A DNA stretch of 64,000 bases, from assembly GCA_963743825.1 (NCBI GenBank), contig CAVURC010000015.1, positions 186,001 through 250,000 of the forward strand, given 5' to 3'. The notes beneath the pieces are model-generated. The model was given only the letters and a program-made list of their open reading frames with translations, made no database searches and had not been told where the DNA came from. A program made the translations under genes and the position numbers. Below, piece after piece: positions 17,992 to 26,495 of this stretch. The first letter of the stretch is position 1. Every line of letters starts with the position of its first letter. This stretch comes from Sva-07 sp963743825. Its GTDB lineage: Bacteria; Actinomycetota; Acidimicrobiia; Acidimicrobiales; Ilumatobacteraceae.

Positions 17992-19072
17992 GCAGGTCTT
18001 CGCCCTCACGGAGATCGTCGAACTCGGACTCCTCGGGCGGTCGGGTGCGACCGCCGGCGCGCTTGTCAGCGGCCTTGTCGTGCGCCCGCTGCTCCTCCTC
18101 CAATGCTGCCTCTTCCTCGATGAGCCGTTCGAGGCTGTGCAGGCGAACCGAGTCGAGCGTGCCGGAGGCGATCGCCGCCTGCACGGCACAGCCCGGTTCC
18201 TGATCGTGCTTGCAGTCACGGAACCGGCAGCTGTCCATCAGGTCGAACACATCGGCGAACGCCCGCTCGATGCCATGTCCCGACAGCCACAGGCTGAGTG
18301 CGCGCACACCGGGCGTGTCGATCAACCATCCCGCACCGGGCAACGGCACGAGTTCCGCCGCCACCGTGGTGTGGCGGCCGCGCTGGTCGCCCTCGCGAAC
18401 CGCCGAGGTGGCCTGGCGCTGGTTGCCCACGAGCGCGTTGACGAGGGTGGACTTGCCGACGCCGCTCGCGCCGAGGAAGGTGAGGGTCCGGTTGCCGACG
18501 GCGTACCGGCTGATCGCCTCGATGCCGTCACCGCTGATCCCGCTGGCGAGCAGCACGGGCACCCCGAGCGACACATCGGCGAGCGCCACGCGTCCGGGTT
18601 CCGCTTCGTCGACGAGATCGGTCTTCGTCAGCACCACGACCGGTTCGGCACCGGAGTCGAACGCCAGGACGAGCTCGCGTTCGAGCCGACGAGGGCTCGG
18701 CGGTGAACCGAGAGCGTGGACGAGGAACACCACGTCGATGTTGGCGGCCAGCGTGTGCGACACCGCGCGCATCCCATCGAACGACGCCCGACGCGTGAAG
18801 GCCGATCGCCGCTCGATGACGTGCTCGACCCGCTCGTCGTCGGCGGAGGCCACCACCCAGTCACCGACGGCGACATCAGCGCCGATGTTCCGCACGCGCA
18901 GCGGCTCCGCGACACCGCGTGCTTCGTCCATCGACCGGATCACCGTGCTCCACCCGCGGTCGAGTCGCGACACCCGCCCGGGGGTGCCCGGAGCCCCGAG
19001 GGCCCGCCACGACTCGTCGAAATCGTCGGCCCAGCCCAGCGCAGGATCGGGGGCATCGATCGCGTCCGACAT
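17987..19072 (-). CDS. rsgA: Ribosome small-subunit-dependent GTPase RsgA
   Basis: A circularly permuted GTPase that checks late 30S maturation, 361 residues. An OB-like N-terminal domain ('GADVAVGDWVVASADDERVE') precedes the permuted G domain, whose motifs appear in the order G4 'VVLTKTDLVDEA', G1 'TFLGASGVGKSTLVNALVG', G2/G3 'RGRHTTVAAELVPLPGAGWL' and 'LIDTPGVRAL'. The Zn-binding C-terminal domain 'CRFRDCKHDQEPGCAV' is complete. The ATG at 19072 is the first start before the domain. The TGA stop is supplied by the palindrome at 17959-17991. It diverges from topA across 117 bp. Confidence 0.93.
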   Translation of the reverse strand: MSDAIDAPDPALGWADDFDESWRALGAPGTPGRVSRLDRGWSTVIRSMDEARGVAEPLRVRNIGADVAVGDWVVASADDERVEHVIERRSAFTRRASFDGMRAVSHTLAANIDVVFLVHALGSPPSPRRLERELVLAFDSGAEPVVVLTKTDLVDEAEPGRVALADVSLGVPVLLASGISGDGIEAISRYAVGNRTLTFLGASGVGKSTLVNALVGNQRQATSAVREGDQRGRHTTVAAELVPLPGAGWLIDTPGVRALSLWLSGHGIERAFADVFDLMDSCRFRDCKHDQEPGCAVQAAIASGTLDSVRLHSLERLIEEEAALEEEQRAHDKAADKRAGGRTRPPEESEFDDLREGEDLQ

Positions 19073-19189
19073 CGTGTGCAAACCGTACCCGCGATGCGGT
19101 TCGGGCAATCCTCCGGCACACTTCGCTCTGACAACGGCGCATCCGACGCGCTCGACCACCCGCCCCTCGAACCCCGAACACGAGGCACC

Positions 19190-21920
19190 GTGCCCAAACC
19201 TCTCGTCATCGTGGAGTCGCCCGCCAAGGCCAAGACGCTGTCGAAATTCCTCGGCAGCGACTACGACGTGCGCGCTTCGGTGGGCCACGTCAGCGACCTG
19301 CCGTCGAAGGGGCTGAACATCGACGTCGACAACGGGTTCAAGCCCACCTACGAGCTCACCGAGCGCGGCAAGACCGTCATCAAGGATCTGAAGGCCGCGC
19401 TGAAGGACGCTTCCGAGCTCTACCTCGCAACCGACGAAGACCGCGAGGGTGAAGCGATCTCGTGGCATCTCCTCGAGTACCTCAAGCCGAAGGTGCCGGT
19501 GAAGCGGATGGTGTTCCACGAGATCACCAAGTCGGCCATCGACCACGCCGTCAACAACCCGCGTGGCCTCGACTACGGACTCGTCGATGCTGCCGAGACC
19601 CGCCGCATCCTCGACCGCCTCTACGGCTACGAGGTGTCACCGGTGCTGTGGCGACGCGTGAACCGCGGCCTGTCGGCGGGCCGCGTCCAGAGCCCGTCCG
19701 TGCGGCTCATCGTCGAACGCGAACGCGAACGCATCGCGTACATCACCGCCGACTACTGGGACATCGACCTCGGCACCGCCACCCGGCCGGCGTTCGATGC
19801 GAAGCTCGTCGCGGTCGGTGGCACACGAATCGCCACCGGCAAGGATTTCAGCGACCGCGGACAGGTGTCCGACAAGGTCATCGCACTCGACGAGACCAGG
19901 GCCGTCGCGCTCGCCGACGGACTCGCCGACGCCCGGTTCACGGTGCGCTCGGTCGAGGAGAAGCCGTACCGCTCGTCACCCAAGGCGCCGTTCATGACGT
20001 CCACGCTCCAGCAGGAGGGTGGACGCAAGTTGCGGTTGTCGTCGTCGCAGGTGATGCGCGTCGCCCAGGGTCTGTACGAGCGTGGCTACATCACCTACAT
20101 GCGTACCGACAATGTCGTGTTGTCCGACGAGGCGATGCAGGCCGCTCGCGCCGCGGTCACGAGCGAGTACGGAGCCAACTACCTCAATGCCGCTCCCAAG
20201 CAGTACTCGTCGAAGGTGAAGAACGCGCAGGAGGCCCACGAAGCCATCCGGCCGACCACACCGTTCCGGTCGCCCCAGCAGGTGAGCTCGGAGCTCAACA
20301 GCCAGGAGCTCGCGCTGTATCGCCTCGTGTGGCAGCGCACGCTCGCCTCGCAGATGGCCGACGCAACCGGTGTGACCGTCAGCGTGCGTCTCGCCGCCAA
20401 CGCCACCGATCGGGTCACCGGCGAACTGACGGATTGCGAGTTCGCCGCCTCCGGCACCACGATCACGTTCCCGGGCTATCGGGCCGTGTACGTCGCGTCG
20501 AAGGAGGAGACCGGAGACGACGCAGCCGACAACGAAGCGCTGCTGCCGTCGCTCGCGGAGGGCGACGACGTGCCGGTCGCCTCCATCGTGGCGAACGGCC
20601 ACACCACCTCTCCACCGGCGCGCTACACCGAGGCCTCGTTGGTCAAGCGGCTCGAGGAACTCGGCATCGGTCGACCCTCCACCTGGGCGTCGATCATCCA
20701 GACGATCCAAGACCGCGGGTACGTGTGGAAGAAGGGTCAGGCGCTGGTGCCGACCTGGACTGCGTTCGCCGTGATCCGGCTCCTCGAGGAGCACTTCAAC
20801 GCGCTCGTCGACTACGACTTCACCGCCTCGATCGACGCCGATCTCGACGAGATCGCCCACGGAACACGGGCCAAGGACAAGTGGCTCAAGCGCTTCTACT
20901 TCGGCGACACCGGCGACGGCGACACCCAGCCGATTTCCGCCGAGGCAGGGTTCGGCGACGACGCGCTGCTGGGTCTCAAGCGATTGGTCGAGGAGAACCT
21001 CGACGAGATCGATGCCGCCGAGATCAACACGTTCCCACTCGGCGCCGATGTCGACGGCAACGTCATCGTGGTCAAGCCGGGCAAGTACGGGCCGTACGTG
21101 AAGCGTGGCGAGGACACCGCCAGCGTGCCCGACGATCTCACGCCCGACGAACTGACCGTCGAGAAGGCGATCGAGCTGCTCGCCGCACCGAAGTCGGACG
21201 AGCCGATCGGCGAGCTCGACGGCTACCCCGTGTACGCCAAGAACGGCCGCTACGGGCCCTACGTGCAGTGGGGCGATCACGATGATCCGCCCCCTGGCTT
21301 CGAGAAGCCGAAGATGGCGAGCCTGTTCAAGACGATGATCCTCGAGCGGATGACGATGGACGAGGCCGAGGCGCTGCTCCAGTTGCCGCGTCTGCTCGGT
21401 GAGGATCCCACCGACGGTGTGGCGATCTACGCGAACAACGGTCGGTACGGGCCGTACGTGCAGAAGGAGAAGGACTTCCGCAACATCGACTCCGAGGACC
21501 AGTTGCTGCAGATCACGCTCGCGGAGGCGCTCGGCGATCTTCAGTCAGCCCAAGGTCTTCAAGCGCGGTGGCACCAACATGGCCGCCAAGGGTCCACTGC
21601 GCGAGTTCGGGACCGACCCGGTGAGCGAGCGGCCGGTCGTGGCCAAGGACGGCAAGTTCGGCGTCTACGTCACCGACGGCGAGACGAACGCGTCGCTCGG
21701 CAAGGGTGACCGCCTCGACGCGATGGCCCCGGAGCGCGCCTACGAACTCCTTGCGATCCGTCGCGAGGCGATCATCGCCAAGGGTGGCCCGACGAAGAAG
21801 CGGGCCGCGAAGAAGGCGCCCGCCCGCAAGTCGGCCGCCGCAAAGAAGTCGGCGGCCAAGAAGACCGCTCCGAAGAAGTCGGCGGCCAAGAAGACAGGCG
21901 AAGGGCCGACAACCGCCTGA
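19190..21920 (+). CDS. topA: DNA topoisomerase I (frame-broken near the 3' end)
   Basis: Type IA topoisomerase that relaxes negative supercoils. The Toprim domain starts at 'KPLVIVESPAKAKTL' (residues 3-17) with the acidic triad region 'LYLATDEDREGEAISWHL'. The catalytic tyrosine is in 'YITYMRTDNVVLSD', and 'YTEASLVKRLEELGIGRPST' is present. The C-terminal repeats 'YGPYVKRGEDTASV' and 'YGPYVQWGDH' and a Lys/Ala tail ('KKSAAKKTAPKKSAAKK') are typical of actinobacterial TopA. A one-base insertion near 21532 ('gcgctcggcg' for gcgctggcg) breaks the frame; the rest continues 'IFSQPKVFKRGGTNMAAKGP' to 21920. The start is the GTG at 19190. TopA is essential, so an error is the likely cause. Confidence 0.92.
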
Positions 21921-21961
21921 GGTGCATCGGCGGCCGGCGCCGCCACCGATGCACCGGTCGC

Positions 21962-22210
21962 TCAGCTCGTGTGGGTCTCCTCGACGAAGTGGGCCCCGTC
22001 ATCCGACACGTGCCGCTCGGTCTGGACCTTCGTGCGGCTGCGGCTCATCCAGCCCAACCCCTGGATGGCTGCGACCAGCAGCGAGATCGCGCCTCCTGCC
22101 ATCAAGATGTAGCCGATCGCCTGGAGATCCCAGCCGTCGACCGCCTGTTCCACCCCGAACGCCACGATGGCCCCCACGATGATGAGGATGATGCCGAGAC
22201 CTGCGTACAT
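21962..22210 (-). CDS. Small two-TM membrane protein (DUF6458-like)
   Basis: An 82-residue protein with two TM helices: 'GIILIIVGAIVAFGV' (about residues 5-19) and 'IGYILMAGGAISLLVAAI' (about 34-51), then a polar tail 'SDDGAHFVEETHTS'. The spacing and 'G-I-I-L-I-I-V-G-A-I' start match the small DUF6458 proteins common in actinobacteria, which have no known function. AAAGGA stands 7 nt before the ATG at 22210, favouring it over the ATG at 22216. It lies downstream of the sulfur operon on the same strand, with about 110 bp between, so it may be separately expressed. Confidence 0.75.
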   Translation of the reverse strand: MYAGLGIILIIVGAIVAFGVEQAVDGWDLQAIGYILMAGGAISLLVAAIQGLGWMSRSRTKVQTERHVSDDGAHFVEETHTS

Positions 22211-22321
22211 GTTCATGTCCTTTCGTCGTCGCCTGTCGCCCATCGCGACCGGCTGGTGTGACGTTTCCCACACCAGCGCGAAGACAAACCCCGGATCCTC
22301 CATCGGCGGCGAGTCGCCCGC

Positions 22322-22822
22322 TCACGTGAAGATGATCTGGCCTCCTGCGGCCATGTCGTAGAACTCGCCGACGGTGATGATCCCGTCGAGTTCGTCGATC
22401 AGGTCCTCACGTTCCATGCCGAAGAGGTCGACCGAGGCCAGGCAGGCGTACAGGCCGGCACCCGTGTCGTGGATCATCTCGATGAACTCGGTGATGCCGG
22501 GGAAATCGAGCTTCTCGATCTGCTTCTCCATGTACTTGGTGATCAGCGCCGAGGCGCCCGGGATCATCCCGGCGATCGTGGGCATGTGCAGGCCCGGGTT
22601 GCCGACGGCAGCGACCTTGATGTGGTCGTGGCGCTCCTTGTGCACGGCGTCCATGCCGAAGAAGGTGAAGAACAGGTTGGCCTCGATGCCCTCGTTGCGG
22701 GCACCGTTGGCCATGATCAGCGCCGGGTAGATGCCCTCCAGCGAGCCCTTCGAGACGATGATCGACACCTTCTCGATCGGTGCGGCGACGGGTGCGGTGG
22801 GGAGTGGATGTGTGTCGGTCAT
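22322..22822 (-). CDS. DsrE/DsrF-like sulfur-trafficking protein
   Basis: A 166-residue DsrE-family protein: 'VSIIVSKGSLEGIYPALIMA', 'GIEANLFFTFFGMDAV', 'ALITKYMEKQIEKLDFPGI' and 'GLYACLASVDLFGMEREDL'. The cysteine in 'LYACLAS' is the conserved residue of the DsrE2/peroxiredoxin-like subgroup, which carries persulfide in dissimilatory sulfur metabolism. GGAG precedes the ATG at 22822. It is the third gene of an SQR, DsrC-like, DsrE unit; a palindrome (22853-22896) separates it from the DsrC-like gene and could lower its expression. Confidence 0.85.
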   Translation of the reverse strand: MTDTHPLPTAPVAAPIEKVSIIVSKGSLEGIYPALIMANGARNEGIEANLFFTFFGMDAVHKERHDHIKVAAVGNPGLHMPTIAGMIPGASALITKYMEKQIEKLDFPGITEFIEMIHDTGAGLYACLASVDLFGMEREDLIDELDGIITVGEFYDMAAGGQIIFT

Positions 22823-22852
22823 GTTCGATTCTCCAGTCAGAGGTGGGTTTCA

Positions 22853-22896
22853 AATGAGACGCCTGAAAGGTGCGGGGTCAGACCCCGCGTCTCATT
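22853..22896. repeat. 44-bp interrupted palindrome, GTC-A-GAC centre, inside the sulfur operon
   Basis: AATGAGACGC (22853-22862) pairs with GCGTCTCATT (22887-22896) and encloses GGGGTCAGACCCC (22874-22886). It begins directly after the DsrC-like stop at 22897 and lies in the 74-bp gap before the DsrE start, so it may attenuate read-through. Confidence 0.7.
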
Positions 22897-23217
22897 TCAG
22901 ATGCAGCCCTTCGGCTTGGGAATGCCCGCCACCATCGCGGCGAGCTTGGCGGGACCCTTCGGGAAGAGCACGAAGAGTTCCTTGGTCGAGACATCGGAGA
23001 GCTTGCTGATCTTGCGAACCGTCGGGCCGGTGCCCTTGTCGAAGTACTCCGACCGCATGAGGTCGATGACCACCCAGTGGCGATCGGTGAGTGGAGTCGG
23101 CACCGCGACCTCCGCGGCGATCTCCGGAGCCATCTCCTTGGTCCATTGGTTGGCATCGACGAAGAAACCTTCGTCGTTCACCTCGACGGTGGTACCGGCG
23201 AGTGTCTTGGTGGGCAT
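22897..23217 (-). CDS. DsrC/TusE-family protein lacking the second cysteine
   Basis: A 106-residue DsrC-like protein. The family core is present: 'VEVNDEGFFVDANQWTKEMA' and 'LTDRHWVVIDLMRSEYFDKG', and the C-terminal arm 'FPKGPAKLAAMVAGIPKPKGC'-I ends with the invariant penultimate cysteine. The other redox cysteine of true DsrC, eleven residues earlier, is alanine, as in TusE-type proteins that relay sulfur for tRNA thiolation rather than form the DsrC trisulfide. With SQR and DsrE beside it, a persulfide-carrier role is likely. AAAGGAG precedes the ATG at 23217. Confidence 0.85.
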   Translation of the reverse strand: MPTKTLAGTTVEVNDEGFFVDANQWTKEMAPEIAAEVAVPTPLTDRHWVVIDLMRSEYFDKGTGPTVRKISKLSDVSTKELFVLFPKGPAKLAAMVAGIPKPKGCI

Positions 23218-23239
23218 GTGCGTGTCTCCTTTGAGATCC

Positions 23240-24502
23240 TCAGCCCGAAACGGGCTGCTTCTTACCGAACGTGGGCATGTCGGGGCCGATGCCGGGGATG
23301 TCACGCCCGGGCAGCAGACCGTGCCAGTAGAACGACTGGAACATCAACTTGCCGAGGTGGTTGGCCCTCGACTCCTTGAGCAGTGGCAGGCCGATCGGCC
23401 CGGGGTAGTGGCCGGTCACGGGCTCGTTCTCGTAGTTGAAGTCGATGAGCAGCGCCTTGGAGAAACCCGTCTCGATGAAGCAGTTGGCGTGGCCGTCGTA
23501 GCTGTGCTCGATGGGCTTGCCATCGATGAACGCCTCGATGTTCTCGACGAGCACTTCGCCTTCGAAGTGCGTGACGGAACCGGCCTTCGACGCCGGGAGG
23601 TCGGCGGCGTCGCCGACCACGAAGATGTTCGGCTTGATCTTCGACTGCAGCGTGGCATTGTCGGTCGGGATGAATCCGAGCTCGTCGCCGAGGCCCGGCG
23701 AGTTCGCCACGTACGCCGCACCACCGTGCAGCGGGACCACGACGGCGATGTCGAAGTCGATCTCACGTCCGTCGTAGCCGATCAGCTTGCGGGCCTCGCC
23801 GTCGACCTCACCGGTGTTGAACTCGGTGACCAACTCGATGCCCTTCTCCTCGAGCAACGAACCCAGGGTCGCGGAGGCGGTGGGTTTGGTGAACGCACCA
23901 TCGAGCGGGGTGACGTACGTGATGGTCACGTCGTCGCGCACGCCCTTGTCGGTGAAGTACCAGTCCGCGAGGAAGGCGAACTCGAGCGGGGCGACCGGGC
24001 ACTTGATCGGCATGTCGATGACGTTGATCACCAGGTGACCGGATTCGAATTCGTCGAGCTTGGCGGCGAGCGCCGTCGAGCCCTCCATGTCGTAGAAGGT
24101 GAACACCGATTCCATCCAGCCGGGGCCGGTCATGCCCTCGGTCTCCTCGGGCTGCAGCACCGCACCGGTGGCGACCAGCAGCACGTCGTAGTCGAGCTTC
24201 GTGCCGTTCTCGAGGGTCACCGAGTTCGCCTCGATGTCGACGGAGTCGATCGGGCACTGGTGATAGTGGATGCCCTTCTTCAGCTGTCGATCGCGTTTGC
24301 GGACGATCTCATCGGGCTCGGTCAGTCCGAACGGGATGAACAGCAGCCCGGGTTGATACACGTGACGATTGTCCTGATCGACGATGTCGATGCGGAGTTG
24401 GTCGTCCTTGTACTTCTTGCGGAGCCGGTTCGCCGCCAGCGTGCCCCCGGTCCCGGCGCCGAGGATCACGAGCCGCTTCTGCTCCGTTGCGGTGTCGCTC
24501 AC
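23240..24502 (-). CDS. Sulfide:quinone oxidoreductase-type FAD protein
   Basis: A 420-residue FAD protein of the NDH-2/SQR superfamily. The N-terminal dinucleotide fold is 'LVILGAGTGGTLAANRLRK', the second is at 'DVLLVATGAVLQPEETEG', and the FAD C-terminal contact is 'PNIFVVGDAADLPASKAGSV'. A cysteine in 'DMPIKCPVAPLEFAFLADW' and another in 'HANCFIETGFSK' sit where SQR redox cysteines occur. It would oxidise sulfide to polysulfide and reduce quinone at the membrane. The GTG at 24502 is chosen because TTGGAG lies upstream. It leads the operon with the DsrC-like gene (22 bp gap) and DsrE. Confidence 0.85.
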   Translation of the reverse strand: MSDTATEQKRLVILGAGTGGTLAANRLRKKYKDDQLRIDIVDQDNRHVYQPGLLFIPFGLTEPDEIVRKRDRQLKKGIHYHQCPIDSVDIEANSVTLENGTKLDYDVLLVATGAVLQPEETEGMTGPGWMESVFTFYDMEGSTALAAKLDEFESGHLVINVIDMPIKCPVAPLEFAFLADWYFTDKGVRDDVTITYVTPLDGAFTKPTASATLGSLLEEKGIELVTEFNTGEVDGEARKLIGYDGREIDFDIAVVVPLHGGAAYVANSPGLGDELGFIPTDNATLQSKIKPNIFVVGDAADLPASKAGSVTHFEGEVLVENIEAFIDGKPIEHSYDGHANCFIETGFSKALLIDFNYENEPVTGHYPGPIGLPLLKESRANHLGKLMFQSFYWHGLLPGRDIPGIGPDMPTFGKKQPVSG

Positions 24503-24668
24503 GATGTCTCCAATCCTGCACTCCACAACGATTGCGGAGGCGTCTCACTTCGACGGTAAGGGTGACGCGCTCAACTCACCACGGCCTTTCGTCCCAATCC
24601 CCTCGGGGGTATGCACGATCACGGGAGTTCGATGCCGCGGAAGGTCACGCTCGGTACCATCGGACGCC

Positions 24669-25280
24669 GTGACGAGCCGACCCGCCTACATCGCGTTCGA
24701 GGGCGCCGAGGGGTGCGGCAAGTCGACGCAGGCGAAACTGCTGGCAGCCACGATGGGCGCTGTGTTGACGCGGGAGACCGGCGGCACGCCGGTCGGTGCA
24801 CGCATCCGCGAGATCCTCCACGACACGAGCGTCCACAACCTTGCGCCTCGAGCCGAAGCACTCCTGACCGCAGCCGACCGCGCCCAGCACCTCGCCGAGG
24901 TCGTCGTCCCGGCGCTCGAGGCGGGCAGTCCGGTCGTCACCGACCGATCGGTGTACTCGTCGCTCGCCTACCAGGGGTACGGCCGCGAGCTCGACATCGA
25001 CGAGATCCGCCACCTCAACGACTGGGGCACGGGCGGACTCTGGCCGTCGACGGTCGTGTTCCTCGACACGCCCGACGAAACAATCGCCGAGCGCATGAGC
25101 GGGCGCGACCTCGACCGGTTCGAAGCGGCAGGAGCCGAGTTCCACGCCCGGGTCCTCGCGGGCTTTCGGACCATGGCCGACGCCGACCCCGATCGCTGGA
25201 TCACGGTCGACGCGGTCGGCTCGGTCGACCGCATCGCCGACGAGATCCACGACGCGTTGGTGGCCCGAGGAGTGCTGTGA
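24669..25280 (+). CDS. tmk: Thymidylate kinase
   Basis: dTMP kinase, making dTDP for DNA synthesis, 203 residues. The P-loop is 'IAFEGAEGCGKSTQAKLLA', the dTMP-binding 'TRETGGTPVGARIREIL' follows, then the DRX motif 'VVTDRSVYSSLAYQGYGREL' and a lid region 'TIAERMSGRDLDRFEAAG'. The GTG at 24669 stands 8 nt after TACCAT (24655-24660) with no Shine-Dalgarno, suggesting a leaderless message. The stop overlaps the holB GTG (GTGA), the usual tmk-holB couple. Confidence 0.93.
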   Translation: MTSRPAYIAFEGAEGCGKSTQAKLLAATMGAVLTRETGGTPVGARIREILHDTSVHNLAPRAEALLTAADRAQHLAEVVVPALEAGSPVVTDRSVYSSLAYQGYGRELDIDEIRHLNDWGTGGLWPSTVVFLDTPDETIAERMSGRDLDRFEAAGAEFHARVLAGFRTMADADPDRWITVDAVGSVDRIADEIHDALVARGVL

Positions 25281-26344
25281 GCGCATCGGGTCCCGTGTGG
25301 GACGACGTCGTCGGCCAACCCGACACCATCGCCAGGCTGCGCGCGGCCGCCGACAACGGACCTGTGCACGCCTACCTCTTCGTCGGTCCTGCCGGGTCGA
25401 CCAAGCTGCAGGCAGCCCGTGCGTTCGCGACACGACTGATGACCGGCGGCGAGAATGCCGACGAGCGCGACGCACGACTGATCCTGCGGGGCGAACATCC
25501 CGACGTCCACGAAGTTCGACGCGTCGGTGCCGCCATCTCGCGCGATCAGGCCGACGAGATCGTGCGCACCGCGTCGCTCTCGCCGTCGGAGGGGTCGACG
25601 AAGGTGATGATCCTCGAGGAGTTCCATCTCCTCGCGGCGGCGGGCGCGGCGCGACTGTTGAAGACCATCGAGGAGCCACCCGACTCGACGACGTTCCTGA
25701 TCCTCGCCGACTTCGTCCCGACCGACCTGATCACCATCGCGTCGCGATGCGCGCGGATCGACTTCCAGGCCATCGGCCCCGACGTGATCGCCGCCCGGCT
25801 CGTCGGCGAGGGGATCAACCCCGCTGCCGCGATGACGGCAGCGCGTGCGGCACACGGCGACCTCGATCGGGCTCGAGTGCTCGCCACCGATCCCGCGCTG
25901 TCCGAACGGCGCGCTGCGTTCGCCGGCACGCCGCACCAACTCGACGGCAGCGGCGCCGTCGCCATGCGGGCGGCGGCAGAACTTCTCGCGTCGATCGACG
26001 CTGCCGCCGAACCACTCGCCGTTCGACACGCCGCCGAGGTCGCCGAACTCGACGAGCGGATCAAGGCCTACGGAGAACGCGGGAGCGGCAAGAAGCAGCT
26101 CGACGAGCGACACAAACGCGAGCTGCGGCGCCACCGCACCGACGAACTCCGCGCCGGTCTGGCTGCGATGGCCGGCACCTACCGCGACACCGCCGTCAGC
26201 GGTGCCACGACCGACATCGACGGATGTGCCGACGCCATCCACCGGATCCACCGAGCGATCGAGGCACTCGACCGCAACCCCAACGAGAAGCTCCTCCTCG
26301 AATCGCTCCTCTGGTCACTCCCCGACGCCCAAGGCACCCGCTGA
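25277..26344 (+). CDS. holB: DNA polymerase III subunit delta' (HolB)
   Basis: Clamp-loader delta' subunit, 355 residues. The RFC-like N-domain reads 'VWDDVVGQPDTIARLRAAAD' and 'HAYLFVGPAGSTKLQAARAF'. Its P-loop is degenerate (GPAGSTK), as expected for a delta' that does not hydrolyse ATP. 'EGSTKVMILEEFHLLAAAGA' and 'LLKTIEEPPDSTTFLILAD' are the Walker B and SRC-like regions. The Zn-finger cysteines found in DnaX are absent. The TGA at 26342-26344 runs into the palindrome at 26344-26386. Confidence 0.9.
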   Translation: MSASGPVWDDVVGQPDTIARLRAAADNGPVHAYLFVGPAGSTKLQAARAFATRLMTGGENADERDARLILRGEHPDVHEVRRVGAAISRDQADEIVRTASLSPSEGSTKVMILEEFHLLAAAGAARLLKTIEEPPDSTTFLILADFVPTDLITIASRCARIDFQAIGPDVIAARLVGEGINPAAAMTAARAAHGDLDRARVLATDPALSERRAAFAGTPHQLDGSGAVAMRAAAELLASIDAAAEPLAVRHAAEVAELDERIKAYGERGSGKKQLDERHKRELRRHRTDELRAGLAAMAGTYRDTAVSGATTDIDGCADAIHRIHRAIEALDRNPNEKLLLESLLWSLPDAQGTR

Positions 26345-26386
26345 ATGAGACGCGGGGTCTGACCGCTCCCAACCCGGCGTCTCATT
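26344..26386. repeat. 43-bp imperfect palindrome after holB
   Basis: AATGAGACGC (26344-26353) and GCGTCTCATT (26377-26386) flank GGGGTCTGACC and a degenerate partner. It is a decayed copy of the element at 17959 and shares its first base with the holB stop codon. Confidence 0.65.
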
Positions 26387-26495
26387 CGTATTCCCCGGAA
26401 TCTTGATCTTTTTGTCACGCGGTCGCTGACGGGGGTCGTCCACAGCTGCCGGTAGGGTTGACGCACGGAATCCCACTTCGTGGAAAGGGCACTCC

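Noticed and set aside
22469..24559. A 696-codon open frame on the plus strand
   Set aside because: Antisense to DsrE, the DsrC-like gene and SQR, all of which have clear family motifs; codon composition is shadow-like.
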